Assembly (NCBI RefSeq): GCF_007018905.1
Contig: NZ_CP041402.1
Coordinates: 682,001-746,000 of the forward strand
DNA from: Tardiphaga sp. vice304
Lineage (GTDB): Bacteria > Pseudomonadota > Alphaproteobacteria > Rhizobiales > Xanthobacteraceae
Length of the DNA stretch: 64,000 nucleotides
Direction of reading: 5' to 3'
The notes under the pieces are model-generated. The model was not told the DNA's origin. It did not search any database and worked only from the letters and a program-made list of their open reading frames with translations. This document shows positions 47,256-56,963 of the stretch, one piece after another. A program made the translations under genes and the position numbers. Each line of letters opens with the position of its first letter. Positions within the stretch are counted from its first letter, which is position 1.

Positions 47256-48671
47256 TTGACGACGTATATTTCCACGCGGGGCGAGGCCCCCACTTTGGGC
47301 TTCTGCGATGTGATGCTGGCGGGCCTGGCCCGCGACGGCGGGCTCTATGTGCCGCTGGTCTGGCCGCAGCTCTCGCCCGACAAAATCGCCGCTCTGTTCG
47401 GCCGGCCCTATTGGGAAGTCGCCGTCGAGGTGATCCGCCCCTTCGTAGCCGGCGAGATCTCGGACGAGGATCTCGGCCGCATGGCCAACGAGGCCTATGC
47501 CACGTTCCGCCATCCCGCCGTGGCGCCGCTCGACCAGACCGCGCCGAACCAGTTCGTGCTCGAACTGTTCCACGGCCCGACGCTGGCGTTCAAGGACGTC
47601 GCGATGCAGTTGATCGCGCGGCTGATGGACCATGTGCTGGCGAAGCGCGCGGAGCGCACCACCGTCGTGGTCGCGACCTCCGGCGACACCGGCGGCGCCG
47701 CCGTCGACGCCTTTGCCGGCCGCGACAATGTCGATCTCATCGTGCTGTTTCCGCACGGCAAGATTTCCGACGTGCAGCGCCTGATGATGACCTCCTCCGG
47801 TGCGTCGAACGTGTATGCGCTGGCGATCGAAGGACATTTCGACGACTGCCAGGCGCTGGTGAAGGGCCTGTTCAATCACCACGCCTTCCGCGACGCGGTG
47901 TCGCTGTCGGGCGTCAACTCGATCAACTGGGCGCGGATCGTGGCCCAAGTGGTGTACTACTTCACTTCGGCCGTCGCCCTCGGCGCGCCGTACCGCGAAG
48001 TCGACTTCACCGTGCCGACCGGCAATTTCGGCGACATTTTTGCCGGCTACGTCGCCAAGCGGATGGGGCTCCCGGTGCGAAAACTGCGCGTCGCCGCCAA
48101 CATCAACGACATCCTGGCGCGCACCATCGCCACCGGCATCTACGAAGTCCGCGAAGTGCACGAGACGGCGTCGCCGTCGATGGACATCCAGGTGTCGTCG
48201 AATTTCGAGCGCTTGCTGTTCGAGGCCTCCAACCGCGACGCCGCCTTGGTGCGCGGGCTGATGGACTCGCTGAAACAGTCCGGCCGCTTCGTGCTGCCGG
48301 AAGCGCTGCTCACCGCGATCCGCGCGGATTTCGAGGCCGGCAGTGCCGACGCCGAGGAGACCGACGCGGCGATTCGCGCATCCTGGCGCGAGACCGGCGA
48401 TCTCGTCGATCCGCATACCGCGGTGGCGCTGGCGGTTGCCGATCGCGACGCCACCGAGTTGCACGTGCCGAACATCGTGCTGGCCACCGCGCATGCGGCA
48501 AAATTTCCCGATGCGGTGGAAGCCGCTTGCGGCGTGCGCCCGGCGTTGCCCGTCTATCTCGCGGGGCTGATGGAAAAGCATGAGCACATTACGGTCATGA
48601 AGAATGACCAAAGCGATATTGAGCGGTTCGTGTTGTCGGTCAGCCGTGCCGCGAAGCAAGGAGCTATTTGA
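47256..48671 (+). CDS. thrC: Threonine synthase
   Basis: 471 residues. PLP lysine K113 in FHGPTLAFKDVAMQ, and the phosphate-binding SGDTGGAAVDAF loop. It makes threonine from O-phosphohomoserine. I place the start at TTG 47256, because GGAGG lies exactly 5 nt upstream and the protein then begins MTTYISTRG, the family N-terminus; the TTG at 47244 lies inside that site. The stop overlaps the protease start (TGATG). Confidence 0.95.
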   Translation: MTTYISTRGEAPTLGFCDVMLAGLARDGGLYVPLVWPQLSPDKIAALFGRPYWEVAVEVIRPFVAGEISDEDLGRMANEAYATFRHPAVAPLDQTAPNQFVLELFHGPTLAFKDVAMQLIARLMDHVLAKRAERTTVVVATSGDTGGAAVDAFAGRDNVDLIVLFPHGKISDVQRLMMTSSGASNVYALAIEGHFDDCQALVKGLFNHHAFRDAVSLSGVNSINWARIVAQVVYYFTSAVALGAPYREVDFTVPTGNFGDIFAGYVAKRMGLPVRKLRVAANINDILARTIATGIYEVREVHETASPSMDIQVSSNFERLLFEASNRDAALVRGLMDSLKQSGRFVLPEALLTAIRADFEAGSADAEETDAAIRASWRETGDLVDPHTAVALAVADRDATELHVPNIVLATAHAAKFPDAVEAACGVRPALPVYLAGLMEKHEHITVMKNDQSDIERFVLSVSRAAKQGAI

Positions 48672-49960
48672 TGAGCGTCGAAGTCACCAAGCTGCCCTCG
48701 GGCCTGACGGTCATCACCGACACCATGCCGCATCTGGAAACGGCTGCGCTCGGCGTCTGGACCGGCGTCGGCGGCCGTGACGAGAAGCCCAACGAACACG
48801 GCATCTCGCATCTGCTCGAGCACATGGCGTTCAAGGGCACCAAGAAGCGTTCATCGCGCGAGATCGTCGAGGAGATCGAGGCGGTCGGCGGCGATCTCAA
48901 TGCCGGCACCTCGACCGAGACCACCGCTTATTATGCCCGCGTGATGAAGGCCGACGTGCCGCTGGCGCTCGACGTGCTCTCCGACATCCTCGCCAATCCC
49001 TCCTTCGTGCCGGATGAGCTCGAACGCGAGAAAAGCGTGATCGTGCAGGAGATAGGCGCGGCGCAGGACACGCCGGACGACGTCGTGTTCGAGCACCTCA
49101 ACGAGCTCTGCTATCCCGACCAGCCGATGGGCCGCTCCCTGCTCGGCACCGCCAAGACGCTGAAGGCGTTCGACCGCGACATGCTGCAGAATTATCTGTC
49201 GACGCATTATCGTGGCCCCGAGATGGTGGTCGCCGCCGCCGGCGCTGTCAGCCACCGCCAGGTGGTGGACGAGGCTTCCGACCGCTTTTCCAGCTTTGCC
49301 GGCGCCGCCGGTCCGAAGCCGCAGCCGGCGATGTTCGGCAAGGGCGGCTCGCGCGTCGTGCACCGCGAGCTGGAGCAGGCGCATCTGACGCTGGCGCTGG
49401 AAGGCCTGCCGCAGTCCGATCTCTCGCTGTTCAGCCTGCAGGTGTTCACCAACATCCTCGGCGGCGGCATGTCCTCGCGGCTGTTCCAGGAAGTCCGCGA
49501 GAAGCGCGGGTTGTGCTACTCTATCTACACCTTCCACGCGCCGTATTCCGACACCGGCTTTTTCGGGCTCTACACCGGCACCGATCCAGCCGACGCGCCG
49601 GAGATGATGGAAGTCATCGTCGATGTCATCAACGAGTCGGTCGAGACGCTCACCGAGAGCGAGATCGCCCGCGCCAAGGCGCAGATGAAAGCCGGCCTCC
49701 TGATGGCGCTGGAAAGCTGCAGCTCGCGCGCCGAACAGCTCGCCCGCCACATGCTGAACTACGGCCGGCCGCTGGGCGTCGAGGAACTGGTCGCCCGTAT
49801 CGATGCCGTCAGCATCGAGTCTACCCGCGACGTCGCAAGGGGGCTGCTGACGCGCAGCCGTCCGGCGGTGTGCGCGCTGGGCACCGGCCGCGGGCTCGAC
49901 GCGGCGGTCGCCTTTGCCGAAGGTTTGACCCGCGCCCGCGACAAAACGCTGCTACACTGA
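48671..49960 (+). CDS. M16-family zinc metallopeptidase (processing-peptidase-like)
   Basis: 429 residues. Inverted zinc motif HxxEH (H47, E50, H51 in HLLEHMAFKGT), with the third ligand Glu expected in the EKSVIVQEI region. The C-terminal glycine-rich and RY-type stretch GGGMSSRLFQEVREKRGLCYSI is conserved in mitochondrial-type processing peptidases. The family degrades peptides and, in alphaproteobacteria, is the relative of MPP beta. Coupled to thrC by a one-base overlap, a linkage common in Rhizobiales. Confidence 0.93.
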   Translation: MSVEVTKLPSGLTVITDTMPHLETAALGVWTGVGGRDEKPNEHGISHLLEHMAFKGTKKRSSREIVEEIEAVGGDLNAGTSTETTAYYARVMKADVPLALDVLSDILANPSFVPDELEREKSVIVQEIGAAQDTPDDVVFEHLNELCYPDQPMGRSLLGTAKTLKAFDRDMLQNYLSTHYRGPEMVVAAAGAVSHRQVVDEASDRFSSFAGAAGPKPQPAMFGKGGSRVVHRELEQAHLTLALEGLPQSDLSLFSLQVFTNILGGGMSSRLFQEVREKRGLCYSIYTFHAPYSDTGFFGLYTGTDPADAPEMMEVIVDVINESVETLTESEIARAKAQMKAGLLMALESCSSRAEQLARHMLNYGRPLGVEELVARIDAVSIESTRDVARGLLTRSRPAVCALGTGRGLDAAVAFAEGLTRARDKTLLH

Positions 49961-49998
49961 GGCCGCTCCTGGAGAGCAGGAAGGTTTCGGGGAAGCCC

Positions 49999-50586
49999 AT
50001 GGCCTTGTTTCGATTGCCATCCAGCGCGCCGGCATCGCTGGCGCCGCGCGGCTACGGCCTGCAATTGCGCGCGCCCGCAATGGCCGACTTCCCGCAATGG
50101 GCCGATTTGCGGGAACACAGCCGCGCCTATCTCACACCGTGGGAGCCGATCTGGCCGTCCGATGACCTGACCCGTACCGGCTTTCGCCGCCGGCTTCGCC
50201 GCTACGCCGAGGACGCCGCGGCCGACCGCGCCTACCCCTTTTTGGTGTTTCGCGAATCCGACGACGTGCTGGTCGGCGGCGTGACGCTGGCGAATGTCCG
50301 GCGCGGCATCGTCCAGGCGGGTACCGTCGGTTACTGGGTCGGCCAGCCCTATGCAGGGCAGGGGGTGATGACCGCGGCGTTACGGGTGCTGCTGCCGTCG
50401 CTGTTCGGCGAACTCAATCTGCACCGCGTCGAGGCCGCCTGCATTCCGACCAACATGGCGTCGGTCCGCGTGCTGGAGAAATGCGGCTTCACCCGAGAGG
50501 GCCTGGCGCGCCGCTATCTGTGCATCAATGGCGTCTGGCAGGACCATTTCCTGTACGGCATGCTGCACGAGGATTTCAGGGGGTAG
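49999..50586 (+). CDS. RimJ-like GNAT N-acetyltransferase
   Basis: 195 residues. RimJ/RimL-type features: YLTPWEP near the N-terminus, VGYWVGQPYAGQGVMTAALRVLL (acetyl-CoA loop), and LHRVEAACIPTNMASVRVLEKCGFTREGLARRYL. It probably acetylates an amino-terminus of a protein. The start is ATG at 49999; the ORF opens far upstream inside the protease gene in another frame. It follows the protease by 38 bp. Confidence 0.9.
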   Translation: MALFRLPSSAPASLAPRGYGLQLRAPAMADFPQWADLREHSRAYLTPWEPIWPSDDLTRTGFRRRLRRYAEDAAADRAYPFLVFRESDDVLVGGVTLANVRRGIVQAGTVGYWVGQPYAGQGVMTAALRVLLPSLFGELNLHRVEAACIPTNMASVRVLEKCGFTREGLARRYLCINGVWQDHFLYGMLHEDFRG

Positions 50587-50599
50587 GACTCACTTTTTT

Positions 50600-50737
50600 C
50601 ACCTCTCCCTGCAGGGGAGAGGTCGGAGCCTTGCGTGAGCAAGGCTCCGGGTGAGGGGCCTTCAATGCCATCGATGGTGCTGCGCCCCCTCACCCGGATT
50701 GCTGCGCAATCCGACCTCTCCCAACGGGGAGAGGTGC
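50600..50737. repeat. Intergenic palindromic repeat, family A
   Basis: CACCTCTCCCTGCAGGGGAG at the left and CCTCTCCCAACGGGGAGAGGTG at the right. The inner hairpins are GGAGCCTTGCGTGAGCAAGG and GGATTGCTGCGCAATCC. It occupies most of the gap before the lipoprotein gene. Confidence 0.77.
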
Positions 50738-50877
50738 TGGGCGCCGCCGGGCTTGCGGCGAACGAGGCGCGAACGCACCCGAATGCCTTGGGTTTGCCGC
50801 CATTGCGCTGCTATAAGGCGCTGCACCGGCGGGGGACGGCTGGCGCAAACTACTGAATTTCCGGGGATATCGACATC

Positions 50878-51543
50878 ATGCGCAAGATCGATGTGAGGCA
50901 GGCGAGGGCGCGTGCGCCGTGGCTCTTGCTGGCGGTGGCAAGCCTGACGCTGGCGGGCTGCGGCGGCGGCAGCATGTTCGGGGCCGGCAGCACGATCGGC
51001 AATGCCACCTCGGCGGTCGGCGACCGCTTCGGCCAGTTGTTCGGCTCCAATTCGCAGCAGCCCGGCGAGGCGCCGCCGCCGGCGCAGGAAGGCGACCTGA
51101 CCTGTCCCAGCGTCAGCATCCGGCCGGGCGCCTCGACCTATGCGGTGGCCGCGCCCGGCAAGCAGGCGGTCGGCAATGATCTGCGCTACCAGGCGACCAT
51201 CACTCGCACCGCGCGCGACTGTAACCTCAACGCCGGACAGATCACCGTGCGGATCGGCATCCAGGGCCGCGTCATCGTCGGCCCCTCCGGCGCGCCCGAC
51301 GTCGTCGATGTGCCGCTGCGCGTCGCCGTGGTGCAGGAAGGCGTCAGCCCGAAGACCATCGCTACCAAAGTGTTCCAGACCAGGGTGCAGATCGGCGGCG
51401 AGACCAGCGTGCCGTTCAGCCTGGTCGGCGAAGATCTCGTCTATCCCGCGCCCTCAGCGGCGGTGGGCGACAGCTACGTGTTTTACATCGGCTTCGACCC
51501 GCAGGCACTGAAGCCCGAGCCAAGGGCCAAAGGCAGGCGATAG
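50878..51543 (+). CDS. Putative lipoprotein, conserved hypothetical
   Basis: 221 residues. A signal sequence with lipobox LAGC (Cys28), a Gly/Ser/Pro-rich linker to about 70, then a beta-rich domain (LTCPSVSIRPGASTYAV through YVFYIGFDP) with two cysteines. It should be anchored in the outer or inner membrane leaflet facing the periplasm. I do not recognise a functional family. Confidence 0.82.
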   Translation: MRKIDVRQARARAPWLLLAVASLTLAGCGGGSMFGAGSTIGNATSAVGDRFGQLFGSNSQQPGEAPPPAQEGDLTCPSVSIRPGASTYAVAAPGKQAVGNDLRYQATITRTARDCNLNAGQITVRIGIQGRVIVGPSGAPDVVDVPLRVAVVQEGVSPKTIATKVFQTRVQIGGETSVPFSLVGEDLVYPAPSAAVGDSYVFYIGFDPQALKPEPRAKGRR

Positions 51544-51559
51544 AGCGGGAGCCCTTTCT

Positions 51560-51585
51560 TACCCTCCCCTGGAGGGGGAGGGTGA
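51560..51585. repeat. Family A repeat fragment between convergent genes
   Basis: ACCCTCCCC and GGGGAGGGT form one hairpin 18 bp after the lipoprotein stop and 28 bp before the end of the DUF2948 gene. It may help end both transcripts. Confidence 0.6.
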
Positions 51586-51612
51586 AGGACAGTGCCGTGG
51601 GAGCACCAAAAA

Positions 51613-52056
51613 TTACGCGTTCAGATCGGTCGCGGCGTCGGCGCTGACGCCGAGATCGTCGGGGCCGAGATCGGCGAGTTCGACTTCCAGGCATTCGACG
51701 TCGAGCCGCAGCGCGCCGCCGTCCGCGAAGATCAGGACGGCGCTGCCGGAGGGGGCGTCGGCTGCGTGGAATTCGATGCCGAGCAGCTCCAGGCCGACGT
51801 CGGCGGCCTCCAGGTCGATGTCGCGGGATTTACAGGCCAGCACCCGGTCGAAGCGCAAAGCGGCCAGCAGGCGGCGCGGCGTAACCTCGCCTTCGATGCT
51901 CTGGTCCCAGTCGATCCGGCTCATGCCGATCACCAGCCGCTTTTCGCCCTGCCGCCAGATGATGTCGGCGACCCGCACCGCGGCGTCCTGCACATGGGCG
52001 GAGATCACCGCGAGATCGTCGGCATCCAGAGCAATCAGCTTGCGTTGACCCGTCAT
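51613..52056 (-). CDS. DUF2948 family protein
   Basis: 147 residues, soluble, acidic: LIALDADDLAVISAHVQDAAVRVADIIWRQGEKRLVIGMSRIDW at the start and VLACKSRDIDLEAADVGLELLGIEF in the middle are typical of this alphaproteobacterial family of unknown function. The frame is open upstream, but ATG at 52054-52056 is the natural start. It lies 37 bp after murA on the same strand, an arrangement common in Rhizobiales. Confidence 0.87.
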   Translation of the reverse strand: MTGQRKLIALDADDLAVISAHVQDAAVRVADIIWRQGEKRLVIGMSRIDWDQSIEGEVTPRRLLAALRFDRVLACKSRDIDLEAADVGLELLGIEFHAADAPSGSAVLIFADGGALRLDVECLEVELADLGPDDLGVSADAATDLNA

Positions 52057-52093
52057 GGCCGTTCCCGACCTTCCTGAAAATGGTGCGAAACCC

Positions 52094-53383
52094 TTAGCCG
52101 CTGATGCGCTCGATGGTGGCGCCGCAGGCGGATAATTTTTCTTCGAGCCGCTCGAAGCCGCGGTCAAGATGGTAGATGCGATTGACCATGGTCTCGCCGT
52201 CGGCGACCAGGCCGGCGATCACCAGCGACACCGACGCGCGCAGATCCGTGGCCATCACCGGCGCGCCCTTCAAACGGGCAATCCCGTCGATGGTTGCGGT
52301 CTCGCCGTCGAGATGGATCTGGGCGCCGAACCGGGCCAGTTCCTGGACGTGCATGAAACGGTTTTCGAAGATCGTCTCGGTGATGTGCGAGGTACCCTTG
52401 GCGCAGGCCATCAGGGCCATCAGCTGCGCCTGCAGATCGGTCGGGAAGCCCGGGAACGGTGCGGTCGAGACGTTGACCGGGCGGATGCCGGCGCCATTGC
52501 GGGTGACGCGGATGCCGTCATTGTTCGGCGTGATGGTGGCGCCGGCCGCGGTCAGCACGTCGAGCGCCGATTGCAGCAGTTCGGGGCGCGCGCCGGACAA
52601 TTGCACGTCGCCGCCGGTCATCGCCACCGCGATCGCATAGGTGCCGGTCTCGATGCGATCCGGCAGCACCGGATGGCGGGCGCCGTGCAGTCTGGCGACG
52701 CCTTCGATGGTGATGGTCGGCGTGCCGGCGCCGCTGACCTTGGCGCCCATCTTGTTCAGGCAGTCGGCGACATCGACGATTTCCGGCTCGCAAGCGGCAT
52801 TGTTGATAATGGTCGTGCCGCGGGCCAGGGTCGCCGCCATCAGCGCGACATGGGTGCCGGACACCGTCACCTTCGGGAAGTCGATCACGGCGCCCTTCAA
52901 CCCGCCGGGGGCCTTGGCGATCACATAGCCGCCGTCGATGGTCAGTTCGGCGCCGAGCTTCTCCAGCGCCATGATCAGCAGATCCACCGGTCGGGTGCCG
53001 ATGGCGCAGCCGCCGGGCAGCGAGACTTTCGCTTCATGCATCCGCGCCAGCAAGGGAGCGATCACCCAGAACGACGCCCGCATCTTCGAGACGAGCTCGT
53101 AGGGCGCGGTGGTATCGACGATGTTTTTCGCCGTGATGTGCAGGGTCTGGCCCTGATATTCGTGGTCGCCGGGGCGCTTGCCGGCCGACATGATATCGAC
53201 GCCGTGGTTGCCGATGATCCGCTGCAGCTGCGCCACGTCGGCGAGCCGCGGCACGTTGTCGAGGATCAGCGTCTCGTCGGTCAGGAGGCCCGCAATCATC
53301 AGCGGCAGCGCAGCGTTCTTCGCGCCCGAAATCGGGATCGTGCCATTGAGTTGTGCGCCGCCAACGATGCGAATGCGATCCAT
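52094..53383 (-). CDS. murA: UDP-N-acetylglucosamine 1-carboxyvinyltransferase
   Basis: 429 residues. Catalytic Cys126 in [11 protein letters not shown] and the substrate-binding K22-N23 pair (SGAKNAALP). It catalyses the first committed step of peptidoglycan synthesis, adding enolpyruvate to UDP-GlcNAc. The retained Cys means fosfomycin sensitivity at the target level. Full length. Confidence 0.97.
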   Translation of the reverse strand: MDRIRIVGGAQLNGTIPISGAKNAALPLMIAGLLTDETLILDNVPRLADVAQLQRIIGNHGVDIMSAGKRPGDHEYQGQTLHITAKNIVDTTAPYELVSKMRASFWVIAPLLARMHEAKVSLPGGCAIGTRPVDLLIMALEKLGAELTIDGGYVIAKAPGGLKGAVIDFPKVTVSGTHVALMAATLARGTTIINNAACEPEIVDVADCLNKMGAKVSGAGTPTITIEGVARLHGARHPVLPDRIETGTYAIAVAMTGGDVQLSGARPELLQSALDVLTAAGATITPNNDGIRVTRNGAGIRPVNVSTAPFPGFPTDLQAQLMALMACAKGTSHITETIFENRFMHVQELARFGAQIHLDGETATIDGIARLKGAPVMATDLRASVSLVIAGLVADGETMVNRIYHLDRGFERLEEKLSACGATIERISG

Positions 53384-53500
53384 ACTGATTCCTTGCCGAA
53401 TTTACGCGGAGGGGGTGGCCCCTGGACGGGGCGAACGCCCTCTCTAGCGCAAAAGCTGAGAGATTTGCGGCTTTTCGATGGGAACCGGCGGTAAAACTGT

Positions 53501-54394
53501 TCAGGCGCGGCAGAACGGCAGCAGCACGGCCAGCAGTTCGGCGGGCCGCTCTTCCGGGATATAATGGCCGCAGCGGTCGATCACCGCCGATTGCACGTCG
53601 GCTGCCGCCTGCGCCATGGTCTTGCCCATCGCCTCGCCCAGCCCCGCCGAGCCGCCGATCGCCAGCACCGGCATGGTCAGCGGCGTGGAAGCACTGGCCT
53701 GGTTCTGGGCGATCGAGTCGAAGATCGCCCGGTAATAGCCCATGCCGCCGCTCCAGCGGCCCGGCGCCGCATAGGCCCGGGCGTAGATATCGAGCGCGTC
53801 GGCATCGAAGGCGGTGTCGTGATCGACGGTCTTGGCGTGGAACATCCAGTCGAGGAATTCGCGCTCGCGGCCTCCGATCAGGCTTTCCGGCAACCCGTCC
53901 ATGAAGTTGAAATAGAAGTGCCAGACCCGGCCGACGGTCTCCGGCGCGAAGCGGAACACCTCCATCGGCACCAGGCCGGGGATCGCCGCGTCCATCAGCA
54001 CGAGCCGCCGCACGCGCGGCGCCCGCCGCGCGGCATAGGCGTAGCCGATCCAGGCGCCGATATCGTGCGTCACGAGGATGCAATCGGGCGCGCCGAAGGC
54101 CTCGAGCACGGCGTCGAGATGCAGCGCTATCGAGCCGGTGTCGTAGCCGTGTTTCGGGTAGTCGCTGTCGCCGAGACCTGGCAGGTCGACGGCCACGACG
54201 CGAAAATGTTTCGCCAGCTCCGGCATGATCTTGTGCCAGGAATACCAGGTCTGTGGCCAGCCCGAGACCAGCACCAAAAGCGGCCCGGTGCCGGCCTCGA
54301 CGGCGTGCAACTCGATGCCGCAGGCGGCGATGCGGTGGTGCGTGAAGCCGGCCATCGCGGCCGTGTCGGATCCGTTCATCAGCAATCTTTTCAT
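53501..54394 (-). CDS. Alpha/beta hydrolase, epoxide-hydrolase or dehalogenase type
   Basis: 297 residues. The oxyanion motif is SGWPQTWYSW (HGxP-like with S in place of H). The nucleophile elbow VTHDIGAWIGYA carries Asp, not Ser, which points to epoxide hydrolases and haloalkane or haloacetate dehalogenases. The catalytic His is in DRCGHYIPEERP. The substrate is unknown. On the same strand as, and downstream of, the EthD-like and FAD-oxidoreductase genes, so perhaps one operon. Confidence 0.87.
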   Translation of the reverse strand: MKRLLMNGSDTAAMAGFTHHRIAACGIELHAVEAGTGPLLVLVSGWPQTWYSWHKIMPELAKHFRVVAVDLPGLGDSDYPKHGYDTGSIALHLDAVLEAFGAPDCILVTHDIGAWIGYAYAARRAPRVRRLVLMDAAIPGLVPMEVFRFAPETVGRVWHFYFNFMDGLPESLIGGREREFLDWMFHAKTVDHDTAFDADALDIYARAYAAPGRWSGGMGYYRAIFDSIAQNQASASTPLTMPVLAIGGSAGLGEAMGKTMAQAAADVQSAVIDRCGHYIPEERPAELLAVLLPFCRA

Positions 54395-54443
54395 GGCAGG
54401 CCAGAGACGGCCGGCGAACCGGCCGCCCTGCCTGTCCCCAGGG

Positions 54444-54749
54444 TCACAGCGCTTTAGTATCGAACATCAGCATGTCGGCGCCACCAGTGGCGAAATTGGC
54501 AACATCGCCTGCGGCGGCCTGTCCTTCGGCGCTGGCGAGGCCGGACTGGATCGCCGCGAGACTGTCGAAGGTGAGCGTCGCGACCAGATAGACGCCGGTC
54601 GGCGACGGACCGGCAATGCTGCCCTGGCTGATCTCATATTTCCTGACACCGGGAATCTTCTTCGCCAGTGCGATATGGGTTTTTGCGTAGTACGCATCGA
54701 AGGCAGCGGAGTCGGTCGGCGTCTTGTAGAGTACCAAGAGTTGGGCCAT
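54444..54749 (-). CDS. EthD-family small protein
   Basis: 101 residues forming a ferredoxin-like alpha+beta barrel of the EthD type: LLVLYKTPTDSAAFDAYYAKTHIALAKKIPGVRKYEI and ATLTFDSLAAIQSGLASAEGQAAAGDVANFA. EthD relatives act in oxidative degradation pathways, usually without an identified catalytic step. It lies between the FAD oxidoreductase and the hydrolase. Confidence 0.87.
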   Translation of the reverse strand: MAQLLVLYKTPTDSAAFDAYYAKTHIALAKKIPGVRKYEISQGSIAGPSPTGVYLVATLTFDSLAAIQSGLASAEGQAAAGDVANFATGGADMLMFDTKAL

Positions 54750-54785
54750 CGCATTCCTCCCTGATTTTTGGTCGCAGGCGAGATC

Positions 54786-56477
54786 CTAGGCGCCGGGGCT
54801 GGCGGTGTCGCCCAGAAATCCGTGCAGCGCCGCCACCACCTGCGCGCCCTCCCCGATCGCTCCGCCGACGCGCTTGACGGAACCGGCGCGCACGTCGCCG
54901 ACCGCGAATACGCCGCGCACCGAGGTCTCCAGCGCCGGCACGCTGCGTCCGGCGACCGGCGCGCCGGTGACGACGAAGCCGGCGCGGTCGAGCAACATGC
55001 CGCAATCGTCGAGCCAGGCGGTGGCCGGCTCGGCGCCGACGAACAGGAACAGGTTGCGGATCTCAAGCGACGTGTGCTCCCCGGACAAACGGTCCTTCAG
55101 CACGACGCGCTCCAGCGTCGCATCGCCATCCAGGCTTGCCACTTCGGTGTTGAACAGCAGCTCGATATTCGGCGTCGCCTCGATGCGCTCGATCAGATAG
55201 CGCGACATGCTGGCGCCGAGCCCGTCGCCGCGGATCACCATCCGGATCCGGCGGGCCTGCGAGGCGAGGAACACCGCGGCCTGGCCGGCCGAATTGCCGC
55301 CACCGACCAGGATGACCTCCTGCGCCTTGCACAATCGCGCCTCGATCGGCGAGGCCCAGTACCACACGCCGCGGCCCTCATATTCGGCCAGCCGCGCGAT
55401 ATCCGGGCGGCGATAGCGCGCGCCGGACGCCACCACGATGGATTTGGCATGCAGCGTGTCGCCGCCCTCCAGCGCCAGCGTGAAGGCGCCGTCGGTGCGC
55501 GTGCAGTCCAGCGACTGCACGGTGACCGGGATCATGATCTCGGCGCCGAATTTCTGCGCCTGGTTGAAGGCGCGGGCGGTCAGCGCCAGGCCGGAAATGC
55601 CGGTCGGAAACCCCAGATAATTCTCGATCCGGGCGCTGGCGCCGGCCTGGCCGCCGAAGGCGCGGGCATCGCACACCGCCACCGACAGGCCTTCGGAGGC
55701 CGCATAGACCGCGGTGGACAGCCCGGCCGGGCCGCTGCCGACGATGGCGACGTCGTATAATTTGCCCTTTTCGACCTGGCCGATCATGCCCATCTCGCGC
55801 GCCAGTTCGGAGGCGGAGGGATTGCGCAGCACGGTGCCGTCGGGGGCCACCACCAGCGGCAGATCGTCCAATGAGGGCGCAATGCGGGCGACGAAATCGG
55901 CGGCGTCGCTGTCGACGGCAGGATCGAGCAGATGGTACGGATAGCCGTTGCGGGTGAGAAAACCCTGCAGCCGGACCACGCCGGCGCTGTCGGGATCGCC
56001 AATCAGCACCGGGCCGCCGACGCCGCCCTGGATCAGATTCACCCTTCGCAGGATCAGCGCGCGCATGATGCGCTCGCCGAGGTCGGCCTCGGCCACCAGC
56101 AGCGCGCGCAGCCGTTCCGGCGGGATCAGCAGCGTCTCCACCGCGCCCTCGGCATGGCCATCGACCAAAGCGGCCCGGCCGGACAACTGGCCGATCTCGG
56201 CCAGGAACTGGCCCATGCCCTGATCGGCCACCGGCGTGACCCGGCCGAAGCCGTCGCGCTGGGTGATGGCGACATGGCCGGCCAGCACCACGAACATGCC
56301 GGGGCCGGGCTTGCCGGTCTCGAACAATTGCTCGCCGTCCCGGAAATGCCGGATCTCGCCGAACCGGCGCATCCGCTCGATTTCGGCCGGCGTCAGTTCG
56401 GGGAAGGTCTGGTCGTGGCGCTGCACCGGGCGAGGCTTGGGCAAGGGCTGATCGGGGACGGCAGGATCTGACGACAT
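54786..56477 (-). CDS. Cyclic-nucleotide-binding domain fused to a thioredoxin-reductase-like FAD oxidoreductase
   Basis: 563 residues. Residues about 25-145 are a Crp-type cyclic-nucleotide-binding domain (GEQLFETGKPGPGMFVVLAGHVAITQRDG). About 165-225 is a thioredoxin/glutaredoxin-like stretch (FLTRNGYPYHLLDPAVDSDA, LPLVVAPDGTVLRNP) without CxxC. About 240-560 is a two-dinucleotide-domain oxidoreductase with GSGPAG (247-252), GGGNSAG and the FAD motif GVFAVGDVRAGSVKRV. Where thioredoxin reductase has CATC, this protein reads YWAS, so the classical disulphide is missing. It may use NAD(P)H and FAD for another electron transfer gated by a nucleotide. Reaction unknown. Confidence 0.88.
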   Translation of the reverse strand: MSSDPAVPDQPLPKPRPVQRHDQTFPELTPAEIERMRRFGEIRHFRDGEQLFETGKPGPGMFVVLAGHVAITQRDGFGRVTPVADQGMGQFLAEIGQLSGRAALVDGHAEGAVETLLIPPERLRALLVAEADLGERIMRALILRRVNLIQGGVGGPVLIGDPDSAGVVRLQGFLTRNGYPYHLLDPAVDSDAADFVARIAPSLDDLPLVVAPDGTVLRNPSASELAREMGMIGQVEKGKLYDVAIVGSGPAGLSTAVYAASEGLSVAVCDARAFGGQAGASARIENYLGFPTGISGLALTARAFNQAQKFGAEIMIPVTVQSLDCTRTDGAFTLALEGGDTLHAKSIVVASGARYRRPDIARLAEYEGRGVWYWASPIEARLCKAQEVILVGGGNSAGQAAVFLASQARRIRMVIRGDGLGASMSRYLIERIEATPNIELLFNTEVASLDGDATLERVVLKDRLSGEHTSLEIRNLFLFVGAEPATAWLDDCGMLLDRAGFVVTGAPVAGRSVPALETSVRGVFAVGDVRAGSVKRVGGAIGEGAQVVAALHGFLGDTASPGA

Positions 56478-56514
56478 CTCTCAACTCACCATCTGGCAGG
56501 GACCTCGCCCAGGA

Positions 56515-56703
56515 TTACGCATCGGGTTCGGGGTGTCTTGAACGATCGGCCGGCGCCGGATCGGGTTCCGGCGCATCGGCCGGCTCGGCTCGGCCGCGCG
56601 ATTGCGACTTGCGCCGTTTCAGATTGTCCCGCAGCGCCTTCGCCAGCCGGTTGCGCCGGGCCAGTTCCTGCGCGTTACGGCCCTCGTCCGGTTGGTCTGT
56701 CAT
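56515..56703 (-). CDS. Small basic conserved hypothetical protein
   Basis: 62 residues. A basic helix (ELARRNRLAKALRDNLKRRKSQSRGR) is followed by a Pro/Asp-rich tail. Small proteins with the RNRLAKALRDNLKRRK motif occur in many alphaproteobacteria, which supports it being real despite its size. The basic helix suggests nucleic-acid or ribosome contact, but that is a guess. It lies 37 bp upstream of the FAD oxidoreductase on the same strand. Confidence 0.65.
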   Translation of the reverse strand: MTDQPDEGRNAQELARRNRLAKALRDNLKRRKSQSRGRAEPADAPEPDPAPADRSRHPEPDA

Positions 56704-56963
56704 TCAGGCTCCAACGGCCGGCCCGGCCCCGTCGGGAGCGTGCAAATACCGTTATCGCCCAACATAAGCCCCCGCGGCCTCGACGCAACCGCGCGGGCCC
56801 GGGCTTCATCAACCGGCCGGATCGGCCCGCAAAACGGACCTCGCGCCAGATTTATGCAGATTGATCGACCGACCGCGCCCGATGCGCTTGCGCCCGTCCG
56901 AACCATGTGGCAAGGATCGCCCCGCTTGACGGGCCCTGCGGGGTTGATTCCCGTCCCAAGCAC

